From assembly GCA_012735275.1 (NCBI GenBank), contig JAAYHR010000003.1, forward strand, positions 1 through 45,883: a stretch of DNA of 45,883 nucleotides, read 5' to 3'. Source of the stretch: Erysipelothrix sp. Lineage in GTDB: Bacteria; Bacillota_I; Bacilli_A; Erysipelotrichales; Erysipelotrichaceae. The notes below the pieces were generated by a model that was not told the origin of the DNA, did no database searches, and saw only the letters and a program-made list of their open reading frames with translations. Numbering within the stretch: the first letter of the stretch is position 1; each line of letters begins with the position of its first letter. Position numbers and translations under genes: made by a program. Shown piece by piece: positions 20,571 through 30,292 of the stretch.

Positions 20571-20619
20571 AAAAAAGTTGAATTTTAATCTCCAATGAGA
20601 CTACTATTCAACTTTTTCT
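20571..20619. terminator. Bidirectional terminator
   Basis: AAAAAAGTTGAAT...ATTCAACTTTTT between convergent genes. Confidence 0.75.
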
Positions 20620-20631
20620 TTATAATTAATA

Positions 20632-23232
20632 TTATTCTTGTGCTAAAGCAAGTCTTGCGATTGGAACACGATATGGTGAACAAGAAACATAGTTCATACC
20701 TATCTGTTTAAAGAAGGCAATTGAATCAGGGTCGCCACCATGTTCACCACAGACACCAATTTTAATATCTGGCTTAACTGAACGAGCATCTGTAATTGCG
20801 AGTTTGATTAGCTGTCCAACACCTTTAGTATCTAAGGTTGCGAATGGATCTTTATCATAAATACCGACATCATAGTATGAGTCTAAGAAGGATGCAGCAT
20901 CATCACGGCTAAATCCATAAGTCATTTGTGTTAAGTCATTGGTACCAAATGATAAGAAATCAGCTTCAAGGGCAATGTCTTTTGCTAGGATACAAGCTCT
21001 TGGAAGTTCAATCATCGTTCCAACAGTATAATTAACATTAATACCAAATTCTTCAATTAGCTGATTAGCTAATTTTTTTATTTTACTAGCTAAGTAATTA
21101 AATTCTCTAACATCACCTACGAGTGGAATCATGATCTCCGGTTGTAGAGTAACACCGTCTAACTCTTTGGTGACATTAATTGCGGCCTCAATTAGTGCCT
21201 GTGTTTGCATGAGAGCAATCTCAGGATAAGTAATAGCTAAGCGACAACCACGATGGCCCATCATTGGGTTAAACTCATGGAGACTACGAATAACATCACG
21301 GATTTCAGCAACCGAGATGTCCATGACTGTTGCTAACTCTTCAATGTCTTGCGTTGAAGTTGGCATAAATTCATGTAATGGTGGGTCGAGATATCTAATC
21401 GTTACTGACTTATCTTTAAGGACTCTAAATATTTTCTCAAAGTCTGATCTTTGAATTGGTAGGATCTTTTGTAGAGCATGTTCTCTTTGTAAATCATTAG
21501 TTGCTAAGATCATTTCCCTAACTGATCGAATCCGATCGGCTTCAAAGAACATATGTTCAGTTCTAACTAAACCAACCCCTTGTGCACCAAAGTCGAGAGC
21601 AGTTTGAATATCTTCTGCTGAATCAGCATTAGCATATACTTTTAACTCGGCAATATCATCAGCCCATTCTAGAAGATGATTGAAGTCATTAGAGATTGTA
21701 ACACTTTGGGTATCAAGTTTACCTTCATAAATAAATCCGGTGCCACCATCAATTGATATTTGATCGCCTTCATAGTATTCTTTACCATTAACGATCATCA
21801 CGTCATCTTTAATATTTAAATCATTGGATCCAACAATACAGGATTTACCCATACCACGTGCCACAACCGCAGCATGTGAGGTCATCCCACCACGTGAGGT
21901 TAGAATACCTTGTGAGATATGCATTCCTTCAATATCCTCTGGTGAGGTTTCAGCGCGGACCAAAATAACTTTTTTATTGTCCTTATGATATTCAACGGCT
22001 TTTGCGGCACTAAGTGCAATGACTCCTGAGGCAGCTCCTGGTGATGCTGGTAGACCTTTAGCAATTGGATCGACCTTTTGAAGAGCAGCAATATCAAACT
22101 GCGGATGTAGTAAGCCATCAACAATTCTCAGGTCAATTGAATTAATCGCATCAGCTTTGGAGATAACACCTTCTGCAACCATGTCATTTGCAATCTTTAC
22201 TGCTGCTTGAGCAGTTCTTTTTCCTGATCTTGTTTGCAGGATAAAGAGTTTTCCATCATCAATGGTGAACTCCATATCTTGCATGTCATGGTAATGCTTC
22301 TCAAGCATTTTTGAGAAGTCAACAAATTCTTGATATTGACTTGGCATGGCAGTTTTTAATTGATCCATTGGTAAAGGGGTATGGGTTCCAGCGACCACGT
22401 CTTCACCTTGGGCATTAAAGAGAAATTCTCCGTATAGTTTATCTTCGCCAGTAGCTGGATTTCTTGAGAAGGCAACTCCAGTTGCACAGTTATCATTTCG
22501 ATTACCAAAGACCATTTCTTGGATAGTTACCGCTGTACCCCAATCATCAGGAATCCCATTCATGCGGCGATAGTAAATTGCGCGTGCATTGTTCCAAGAT
22601 TGAAAGACGGCCTCGATGGCTTCAAGTAATTGGCCTTCAGGCTCTTGTGGAAAGGCATGGCCAACCTCACGTAAGTAGGTATCTTTATGCAGATCAACTA
22701 ACTCCATTAGTTGATCGGGTGAGAAGTCATGATCAGATTCAACATGATATTTACTTAGTAGTGTTTCAATATCAAGATCAAAATGTTTCTTATCAATTCC
22801 TTTAACAACATTCGCAAACATTTGAATTAAGCGGCGATATGAGTCATAGGCAAGTCTTTCATTATCAAGGGCCATGGCTTTCGCAACTTCATCGTTTAAA
22901 CCTAAATTTAAAATAGTATCCATCATTCCGGGCATAGAAGCTCTAGCGCCAGATCTAACGGATACTAATAATGGGTTAATAGTTGAATCAAAAGTTTTAT
23001 TGGTGATCTCTTCTAATTTAAACATATTATTTTTAACTTCATCAACTAATTGCTTAGATAGTTTTTCATCTTGGGCATAATAATCAATACATGCATTAGT
23101 GGACACAACAAAGCCTTGTGGCACTGGCAGACCTAACTTAGTCATTTCAGCTAGATTTGCGCCTTTTCCTCCGAGGGTAGATCGCATATTAGCATCGCCC
23201 TCATTAAATAAGTAAACGAGTTGTTTATTCAT
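20632..23232 (-). CDS. ppdK: Pyruvate, phosphate dikinase
   Basis: GGKGANLAEMTKLGLPVPQGFVVST, GGMTSHAAVVARGMGK, C-term GVCGEHGGDP. Confidence 0.97.
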   Translation of the reverse strand: MNKQLVYLFNEGDANMRSTLGGKGANLAEMTKLGLPVPQGFVVSTNACIDYYAQDEKLSKQLVDEVKNNMFKLEEITNKTFDSTINPLLVSVRSGARASMPGMMDTILNLGLNDEVAKAMALDNERLAYDSYRRLIQMFANVVKGIDKKHFDLDIETLLSKYHVESDHDFSPDQLMELVDLHKDTYLREVGHAFPQEPEGQLLEAIEAVFQSWNNARAIYYRRMNGIPDDWGTAVTIQEMVFGNRNDNCATGVAFSRNPATGEDKLYGEFLFNAQGEDVVAGTHTPLPMDQLKTAMPSQYQEFVDFSKMLEKHYHDMQDMEFTIDDGKLFILQTRSGKRTAQAAVKIANDMVAEGVISKADAINSIDLRIVDGLLHPQFDIAALQKVDPIAKGLPASPGAASGVIALSAAKAVEYHKDNKKVILVRAETSPEDIEGMHISQGILTSRGGMTSHAAVVARGMGKSCIVGSNDLNIKDDVMIVNGKEYYEGDQISIDGGTGFIYEGKLDTQSVTISNDFNHLLEWADDIAELKVYANADSAEDIQTALDFGAQGVGLVRTEHMFFEADRIRSVREMILATNDLQREHALQKILPIQRSDFEKIFRVLKDKSVTIRYLDPPLHEFMPTSTQDIEELATVMDISVAEIRDVIRSLHEFNPMMGHRGCRLAITYPEIALMQTQALIEAAINVTKELDGVTLQPEIMIPLVGDVREFNYLASKIKKLANQLIEEFGINVNYTVGTMIELPRACILAKDIALEADFLSFGTNDLTQMTYGFSRDDAASFLDSYYDVGIYDKDPFATLDTKGVGQLIKLAITDARSVKPDIKIGVCGEHGGDPDSIAFFKQIGMNYVSCSPYRVPIARLALAQE

Positions 23233-23277
23233 ACAAACCTCCTATATATGATTATTATAGCCTAAGAAGTTTGTAAA

Positions 23278-23292
23278 TGAAAGCGCTTGACA
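23278..23292 (-). promoter_or_regulatory. cre-like element near ppdK promoter
   Basis: TGAAAGCGCTTGACA, partial match to catabolite-responsive elements; minus -10 TATAAT lies downstream. Confidence 0.35.
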
Positions 23293-23304
23293 TAAAGTAA
23301 AAAG

Positions 23305-23335
23305 AAAGTGATACAATTTGAAATTGTATCACTTT
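23305..23335 (-). terminator. Rho-independent terminator
   Basis: Near-perfect palindrome AAAGTGATACAATTTGAAATTGTATCACTTT followed by CTTTTT on minus strand. Confidence 0.75.
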
Positions 23336-23338
23336 AAC

Positions 23339-24073
23339 TTAATTATTGATAAATCTATTTAAGAAGGCTTTTGTTCTTTCTTCTTTTGGATTGACGAATA
23401 TCTCATCAGGGCTTCCTTCTTCAAGGATTCTGCCATCATCCATAAAGATGATACGATCTGATACATCGCGAGCAAAGCTCATTTCGTGAGTTACAATAAA
23501 CATTGTAAAGTTATCATCGGCCAGCTCACGGATAATTGCTAATACTTCTTCAACTGATTCAGGATCTAAAGCACTAGTTGGCTCATCTAAGAGTAGAAAC
23601 TTTGGTTGCATCGTTAAGGCTCTTGCGATTGCGACTCTTTGTTTCATACCACCGGATAGTGATTGTGGTTTGGAATTAGCATATTCGCTCATCCCAACTT
23701 TTTCAAGATTAGCTAGGGCACGGGCTTCAACACTTGCACGATCTTCTTTTAATACTTTAATTGGTCCAATCGTACAGTTATCTAATACTGATAAGTTATT
23801 GAATAAATTGAAGCCTTGGAAGATCATTCCAACGCGCGAACGATACTCATCAACATTGATGGAAGCATCATCGATATTAATATCTTCGAAAGTAATATTA
23901 CCTTGTTGATATTCTTCTAGTTTATTAATGCATCGCAGTAGGGTTGATTTACCTGATCCGGAAGCACCAATTACCGTTAAGACTTCACCTTCATTAATAG
24001 TAAAGTTAATGTCTTTTAATACTTGATTAGTACCATAGGCCTTACCTAGGTTATTTACTGTTAATAGGCTCAT
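23339..24073 (-). CDS. Polar amino-acid ABC transporter ATP-binding protein (GlnQ-like)
   Basis: [48 protein letters not shown]. Confidence 0.94.
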   Translation of the reverse strand: MSLLTVNNLGKAYGTNQVLKDINFTINEGEVLTVIGASGSGKSTLLRCINKLEEYQQGNITFEDINIDDASINVDEYRSRVGMIFQGFNLFNNLSVLDNCTIGPIKVLKEDRASVEARALANLEKVGMSEYANSKPQSLSGGMKQRVAIARALTMQPKFLLLDEPTSALDPESVEEVLAIIRELADDNFTMFIVTHEMSFARDVSDRIIFMDDGRILEEGSPDEIFVNPKEERTKAFLNRFINN

Positions 24074-25656
24074 ATGTTTTCTCCTTCGATTAAATCTATT
24101 GGTGTCGTTAATGATGATGGACCACTTGATTGTGGGTGGTCTAATCTTGCTTCAACAATATTTAATATTTTCGTTGAAATGATTGTCATTAGTAAGTATA
24201 GAATAGCGATAATAGTGAATGGTTCTAATTGTCTATAGTAGATACCATTTAAACGGTTAGCTTGGAAGAATAGTTCAGATACTGTAATTACGTTTAGTAC
24301 TGATGAGTCTTTCAAGTTAACGATAAATTCATTTCCAATTGATGGAATTGAGTTTCTTAGAGCTTGTGGTAGTACAATAAATAGCATTGCTTGGGTATTT
24401 GTCATACCAATTGCCAGTGCTGCTTCTCTTTGTCCACTATCAATTGCTTGAATACTTGCTCTAAGGATTTCTGCCATATATGCTGCCGTGTTAATTGAAA
24501 TAATTATGAAGGCAGATAACATTGCGGAAATTGGGATATTGACTGAGTGTAATCCATAGTAGAATAATATCGATTGAACCATCATTGGGGTTCCTCTAAA
24601 GACTTGGATATAGATTGCTACAACTTTAATTCCAATCCATTTTACAGTTTTAACTAATGCTGAATCTGTTTTGTAAATTTCAGTATTTCTAACTAAAGCT
24701 AAGATTAGTCCGATTAATAATCCAAAGACAGTACCGACTAGGGCAATTAGTAAGGTTGAGATTACTCCTGAAATAAATAGTTGGTAGTTGTTTTGTAGTA
24801 GGAAGACAATTCCTGCAAAGAATCCAGTTGGCATTAACATATCGTTACTTGGTTGTCTTTGAATTGCTGCTAGCATAATTTCATCACGATCTTCTGGTGA
24901 TAATTTAGCTAGTGATTCATTAACCTGTGCAAATAACTCAGTTGCTTCTTTTGCCATCCCGATTGAGACTGTGACTTCTTCTTCATCCACTTCAAAGCCA
25001 CTGCCACTGTCAAATTCAATATAAGTTAGATTTGGATTTGATTCTGTAATTGCCATTGCAACAGGTTTCTCTGATACAAAGGCATCAATTGCTGTTGAGT
25101 TTAGGGCAGTTGTTAAAGATGGGAATGAGTCTAGCGGTAAGCTATGATCAACACCTGGAATTTGATCAATTAATTGATCATGAATTGTTCCAATTTGCGC
25201 TGAGACTGTTTTACCAGTAAAGTCAGCTAGTGAGTTTGCATCGACTAAATCAGAATCTTTTCTAACAACTAGGACCATGTCACTTGTATAGTAGATATTT
25301 GAGAAAGCAACTTCTTGTCTTCTTTCTGCTGTATCTGTCATACCCGCAATAATTAGATCAATGTCGCCAACCTTAGCGGCTTCAAGTAATCCAGTAAAGA
25401 CTGCAAAGTTTTGAATTTGTAAATCTCTTCCAATATCATTGGCAATTATTTTCGCAATCGCAACGTCATAACCATCACAGTAAGTTCCCTTTTCTGATAG
25501 TGGCATTGCTTCTTCACTATCAAAGTTCTGTGTCCAGTTAAATGGTGCATAGTTACATTCCATACCAACGACTAGCGGTGGTAGTTCTTCAGTTGGTGCA
25601 CTTGTACATCCAACTACAATAAGTAATATCATAAGTATTGATATAAGCTTTTTCAT
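24070..25656 (-). CDS. Fused amino-acid ABC substrate-binding protein and permease
   Basis: Lipoprotein signal (IVVGCTS), SBP bac_3 domain, then HisM/GlnP-type permease ([35 protein letters not shown]). Confidence 0.93.
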   Translation of the reverse strand: MKKLISILMILLIVVGCTSAPTEELPPLVVGMECNYAPFNWTQNFDSEEAMPLSEKGTYCDGYDVAIAKIIANDIGRDLQIQNFAVFTGLLEAAKVGDIDLIIAGMTDTAERRQEVAFSNIYYTSDMVLVVRKDSDLVDANSLADFTGKTVSAQIGTIHDQLIDQIPGVDHSLPLDSFPSLTTALNSTAIDAFVSEKPVAMAITESNPNLTYIEFDSGSGFEVDEEEVTVSIGMAKEATELFAQVNESLAKLSPEDRDEIMLAAIQRQPSNDMLMPTGFFAGIVFLLQNNYQLFISGVISTLLIALVGTVFGLLIGLILALVRNTEIYKTDSALVKTVKWIGIKVVAIYIQVFRGTPMMVQSILFYYGLHSVNIPISAMLSAFIIISINTAAYMAEILRASIQAIDSGQREAALAIGMTNTQAMLFIVLPQALRNSIPSIGNEFIVNLKDSSVLNVITVSELFFQANRLNGIYYRQLEPFTIIAILYLLMTIISTKILNIVEARLDHPQSSGPSSLTTPIDLIEGENI

Positions 25657-25669
25657 TTTATTCCCTCCA

Positions 25670-25885
25670 ATAAAAAAAACCTCATAAAGAAGGCTTATAT
25701 AAAAAAGTTTATATATTTCCTAGCTCCTCTTCGTATGAAGGAGTGCCATAAGTATTTCTTATGACCCCGTATAGTAATTATGTCTAATTATTATACTCGG
25801 CAATGGTTACCTTTCAGTATGTTCATAGTCTACCGACTCCCATACTTACTAATTTGCATTGCTGCCTCTATTCGGTTTTGTAAAT
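25670..25885 (-). ncRNA. Lysine riboswitch (L-box) candidate with expression platform
   Basis: Minus strand TAGAGGCAGCAATG..AGTAAG..TGAAAGGTAACCATTGCCGA..GGGGTCATAAG..CTTATGGCAC; possible terminator AAGCCTTCTTTATGAGGTTTTTTTT before the transporter start. Confidence 0.72.
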
Positions 25886-26343
25886 TAATAATAGCATAAG
25901 TGATTTAATAAGGCAATGAAAACAATTCATTTCCTTTTGAAAAACTTTCATAGATATTTATTTTGGATTAATTATTAATTATCGTTAAAGTAATTACCAT
26001 TAATTGGTAATTATCTTATATTTAACTTTATTATAAGATAATGGTTAAAAATACGCTAATCTTGCTATAAATCTACCTGATTTAGGTGATATTGCTAATG
26101 ATAGGCTTTACATATGATTATAAAATTTAATTATACTCGGATATCCTTTTATGCATTTTTTCTATTTATGCTCCTTTATAATTTTCTTTTAATATTAGTC
26201 CTAATTAATTGCATTATAAGTTCAATACACTTATACTGTTATAGAGAAAAACGCAATTATATAAATCAGTATATTGTTCATAGGAGTTATTCTCCACGTT
26301 TTATTATGATTTAATTAAATTTACAATAGAAAATGAGGTATTT

Positions 26344-27684
26344 ATGAATTTCAACGAATTAGAAATTATTAAGCCGATCGCTAAAGCATTAAGCGATATC
26401 GGTTATGAGGCGGCTACTCCAATCCAGGAAGAGTCGATTCCACATATTTTACAAGGCAGAGACATTTTAGGAACTGCATCAACGGGTACAGGTAAGACAG
26501 CTGCTTTTGCAGTCCCAATGCTACAAAACTTATTTAACAGTAATGTTAGCCATAGAAAAATTAGAGGGCTAGTAATTGCTCCAACACGTGAATTAGCTCA
26601 ACAAATCTTAGACTCTTACAAATCATATAGTAAGCACTTAAGTATTAAGGTTGGCGTAATCTTTGGTGGAGTATCACAAAGAAGACAAGAAACAATGTTA
26701 AAACGTGGTGTCGATATCGTTATCGCAACACCAGGAAGATTAATGGACCTAATGGACCAAGGTTTAGTCGACCTATCTTTCGTAGAAATGTTCGTTCTTG
26801 ATGAAGCTGATAGATTACTTGACATGGGATTTGTTAATGATATCAATAAAATATCTGAAAAACTTCCAGAAACAGTACAAACACTATTATTCTCGGCAAC
26901 AATGCCAAAAGGTGTTATTAAGTTAACAGAAGACTTATTAAAAGATCCAGTTAAAATCGCTACAGCAGTAGTTTCATCAGTCGCAGAAACAGTATCACAA
27001 AAAGTATATTTTGTAGATCCAGATAATAAACGTCTTTTATTAGTCGATATTATTAAAAAAGACTTCAATGATTCAGTCCTAGTATTTGTTAGAACGAAAT
27101 CAAATGCTGAAAGATTAACTAGATTCCTTAATAAAGAAGGTATTACTGCTGGCACAATCCACGGTGATAAGAGTCAAAATCAAAGAATTAGAGCCCTAGA
27201 TGGCTTTAAGAAATATAAGTTCCAAGTATTAGTTGCTACAGATGTCGCAGCACGTGGAATTGATATTGATAAATTAGGTTGTGTTGTTAACTTCAACATT
27301 CCTGATGAAGCTGAAGCATATGTTCACCGTATTGGTAGAACAGGCCGTGCAGGAGAAGAAGGAGTTTCAATCTCATTCTGTGATCATGGTGAAAAAGGCT
27401 TATTAAAAGAAGTTCAAAAATTAATCAAGCAAGAAATCCCAATCGAACACGAACATGACTATCCATTAGAGGATACAACTGTTACTCCACCAAACAATGG
27501 CTCTCGTAAAGGTAGAGGCCGTCGTGGTAATTCACGTCGTGGTGGCGGCGGCGGACAAGGTGGCCAAGGACGTAGACGTTCAGGCGGACCAGGTCGTAGC
27601 CGTAAAGCATCAGGAAAGAATCCAGGTACCAGAAAACAAAGCGGCAATAAATCAGGTAATCGTAAACCTAATCGCGCAAAATAA
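26344..27684 (+). CDS. cshA: DEAD-box ATP-dependent RNA helicase with basic RGG-rich tail
   Basis: ASTGTGKTAAFAVP, VLDEADRLLDMGF, SATMP, HRIGRTGRAG. Confidence 0.95.
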   Translation: MNFNELEIIKPIAKALSDIGYEAATPIQEESIPHILQGRDILGTASTGTGKTAAFAVPMLQNLFNSNVSHRKIRGLVIAPTRELAQQILDSYKSYSKHLSIKVGVIFGGVSQRRQETMLKRGVDIVIATPGRLMDLMDQGLVDLSFVEMFVLDEADRLLDMGFVNDINKISEKLPETVQTLLFSATMPKGVIKLTEDLLKDPVKIATAVVSSVAETVSQKVYFVDPDNKRLLLVDIIKKDFNDSVLVFVRTKSNAERLTRFLNKEGITAGTIHGDKSQNQRIRALDGFKKYKFQVLVATDVAARGIDIDKLGCVVNFNIPDEAEAYVHRIGRTGRAGEEGVSISFCDHGEKGLLKEVQKLIKQEIPIEHEHDYPLEDTTVTPPNNGSRKGRGRRGNSRRGGGGGQGGQGRRRSGGPGRSRKASGKNPGTRKQSGNKSGNRKPNRAK

Positions 27685-27694
27685 TTAAACTAGA

Positions 27695-27724
27695 AGAAGC
27701 TAGCCGCATGGCTGGCTTCTTTTT
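27695..27724 (+). terminator. Rho-independent terminator
   Basis: AGAAGCTAGCC-GCAT-GGCTGGCTTCTTTTT. Confidence 0.85.
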
Positions 27725-27783
27725 AACTTAATTTCTATGTTTTAATTAAAGAAATTGCTAGAAGAAATGAGTGAGAATGACCT

Positions 27784-28458
27784 ATGTATAAAATAATGAT
27801 AGTTGAAGATAATGTTAATATACGCCAAGAGTTATCTTCTTTTTTAACGAACAATGGCTATGAAGTTAAGGCACTTGCTAGTTTTGATAATGCCATCAAG
27901 GATATTCTAGAAGCTGATATTGATTTAATCTTACTAGATTTAACTCTACCGAATATTGATGGACACTATATTGCCCGTGAAATTAGAAAAACATCAGATA
28001 TCCCAATTATTGTGGTGACTAGTCGTGATAGTAAGATGGATGAACTACTGTCAATTAATATCGGGGCTGATGATTATGTAACTAAGCCCTATGATCTACA
28101 AATCCTGTTGGCAAGAATTGAATCATTAATGCGCCGCGTTAATAAATCAGAACAAGTTAACTCCTTAAGCATTGGTAAATTAACAGTTAATCTGGAAACA
28201 GCATCCATTACAAAAGATAACTTCTCAATCGATTTAACCAAAAATGAACTATTAATTATTACTTACTTCATTAAGAACAAGAATCGGATTGTCTCACGTC
28301 ATGAACTAATCCAACATTTATGGGGCGATGATTCTTATATTGATGAAAATACCTTAACGGTAAATGTTAATCGTTTACGCCTGAAGTTATTAGAACTAGA
28401 AGTTGAAGATCTAATTGAGACAAAACGTGGAATGGGGTATATCATCCATGAGTCTTAG
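27784..28458 (+). CDS. OmpR-family response regulator (BceR-like)
   Basis: KIMIVEDNVNIRQELSSFL, LILLDLTLPNIDG, winged-helix C-terminus. Confidence 0.93.
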   Translation: MYKIMIVEDNVNIRQELSSFLTNNGYEVKALASFDNAIKDILEADIDLILLDLTLPNIDGHYIAREIRKTSDIPIIVVTSRDSKMDELLSINIGADDYVTKPYDLQILLARIESLMRRVNKSEQVNSLSIGKLTVNLETASITKDNFSIDLTKNELLIITYFIKNKNRIVSRHELIQHLWGDDSYIDENTLTVNVNRLRLKLLELEVEDLIETKRGMGYIIHES

Positions 28459-29440
28459 AGATTTCATTAAAGATAAACTATACTTAATTGTCGCAAGTAT
28501 TATTATAATTTTTGTCTCCCTAGGTTTTTTCCATTTCTTAGGTATTTCAAAGTCATTAGCTTTTATGATTTTAATTGGCTTAACTTTTCTGCCACTTTTA
28601 GTCTTAATCGTTGAGTTTTATCGTCGTCGTAAATACTACAATAATATTTACATCGAGTTAGAGACAATTGAAGATAAACATTTGATCTATGATGTGATTG
28701 AAGAGAAGAGTTTCATTGATGCTAGAGTTATGCAAGATGTTGTTCGTTTAGGTAATCATTCTATGAACTCGAAGGTCGAATTATATAAGCAAAACCAAGA
28801 AGAGTATCAACATTATATTGAACTCTGGGTTCATGAAGTTAAAACACCACTATCAGCCTTAAAATTAATGATGTCCAATCGAAATGATGACCAGGCTTTA
28901 GAAGAGATTGAACAAGTTAACTACTATATCGATCAAGCACTCTATTATGCACGCTCAACCTCAGTCTATAAAGATTACTTAATTGAGACTGTTGATTTAG
29001 ATCAAATCGTTAAATCTACAATTAAGCAACTATCAAATAACTTTATTAAGAATGATTTATCTTTAGAATTACAGTTAGATAGTCAAACTGTGTATTCAGA
29101 TTCTAAATGGCTTGGATTTATTATTAAGCAAATCTTAATTAACTCAATTCAATATTCCGTTAAATCAGGTAAGGTTATAATTAAAGCTTATGATGATAAG
29201 CAAAATGTTAAACTTGAAATTATTGATAATGGTATTGGAATTTTAGATGCTGATATTGCTCGCATTTTTGAGATGGGCTTTACTGGTGCAAGTGGTCGTA
29301 AATATAATCAAGCAACAGGTATGGGGTTATACTTAGTTAGTAAATTATCAGAATCATTAAATATCTTAATTAAAGTTGATAACTCTGAATTAACAAAAGT
29401 TACCTTAACTATTCCTAAAAGTGACATGCATTTCAAATAA
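28448..29440 (+). CDS. Sensor histidine kinase (BceS-like, intramembrane-sensing type)
   Basis: Two N-terminal TMs with short loop; HEVKTPLSALKLMM H-box; GLGLY-like GMGLYLVSKL. Confidence 0.92.
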   Translation: MSLRDFIKDKLYLIVASIIIIFVSLGFFHFLGISKSLAFMILIGLTFLPLLVLIVEFYRRRKYYNNIYIELETIEDKHLIYDVIEEKSFIDARVMQDVVRLGNHSMNSKVELYKQNQEEYQHYIELWVHEVKTPLSALKLMMSNRNDDQALEEIEQVNYYIDQALYYARSTSVYKDYLIETVDLDQIVKSTIKQLSNNFIKNDLSLELQLDSQTVYSDSKWLGFIIKQILINSIQYSVKSGKVIIKAYDDKQNVKLEIIDNGIGILDADIARIFEMGFTGASGRKYNQATGMGLYLVSKLSESLNILIKVDNSELTKVTLTIPKSDMHFK

Positions 29441-29524
29441 TACAAGAATGTAAGATTAAATACTGATATTTCTATTTCTACATTTTTACAGATGTTTTAA
29501 GATATCTAGGAAGGAAGTGGAATT

Positions 29525-30292
29525 ATGAAAAATATAGTAAAAGTAAATAATGTCCAAAAATATTATGGACGTAAAAATAACATAACTAAGGCTTTAAATG
29601 GTGTTAGTTTTTCAATTGTTGATGGAGAATTTGTGGGAATTATGGGGCCTTCAGGCTCAGGTAAAACAACCTTATTAAATTGTATCTCAACAATTGACTC
29701 ACCAACCAGTGGTGATATTATTATTGCGGATGAGAATATCTCAAAATTATCAACAAAGAACTTGCAGAAATTTCGTAGTCAATCATTAGGTTTTATCTTT
29801 CAAGACTATAACCTACTTGATACAATCACAGGTTCAGAGAATATTGCTCTTCCATTATCAATTGCTAATGTGAAGTATAGTGAGATTAAAGATCGTGTTG
29901 AAAAGATAGCGAAAATCTTAGATATTGAACATGTTATTAAAAAGTTTCCTTACCAGTTATCTGGTGGTGAAAAACAAAGAGTTGCCGCTGCGCGTGCCTT
30001 AGTTAATAACCCTAAGTTAATCTTAGCGGATGAGCCAACTGGATCACTAGATTCTAAGTCTTCGCGAATGTTACTTGAAAACTTACAATCAGTTAACGAA
30101 ACTTTAAATACTACAATTATGATGGTTACACATGATGCTTTCTCGGCTTCTTATTGTAATCGTATCTTATTTATTAAAGATGGAGTTATCTTTAATGAAT
30201 TAAGAAGAGGGAGTTTAACTCGTAAAGAATTCTTTGATGATATTATTTCAATTATGACTCTATTAGGCGGTGACATTGAAGATGTACTTTAA
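29525..30292 (+). CDS. BceA-like ABC transporter ATP-binding protein
   Basis: GPSGSGKTTLLNCISTID, LSGGEKQRVAAARAL, LILADEPTGSLDS. Confidence 0.94.
   Translation: MKNIVKVNNVQKYYGRKNNITKALNGVSFSIVDGEFVGIMGPSGSGKTTLLNCISTIDSPTSGDIIIADENISKLSTKNLQKFRSQSLGFIFQDYNLLDTITGSENIALPLSIANVKYSEIKDRVEKIAKILDIEHVIKKFPYQLSGGEKQRVAAARALVNNPKLILADEPTGSLDSKSSRMLLENLQSVNETLNTTIMMVTHDAFSASYCNRILFIKDGVIFNELRRGSLTRKEFFDDIISIMTLLGGDIEDVL

Noticed and set aside
21900-23080. Short ORFs inside ppdK on either strand
   Set aside because: Inside a strongly supported coding gene with no independent signals
26114-26314. 66-aa AT-rich hydrophobic ORF upstream of the helicase
   Set aside because: No clear RBS, low-complexity AT-driven translation (I/F/Y/L rich); more likely part of a leader
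26616-27155. 179-aa antisense ORF within the helicase gene
   Set aside because: Long only because the sense gene avoids certain codons; Ser/Thr-rich shadow translation
27459-27688. Overlapping ORFs on both strands in the helicase tail
   Set aside because: Artefact of the Gly/Arg-rich repetitive tail
29441-29524. Inverted repeat AATGTA...TACATT and TTACAGATGTTTTAA as BceR binding site
   Set aside because: Only loosely matches binding-site patterns I know; not strong enough to call
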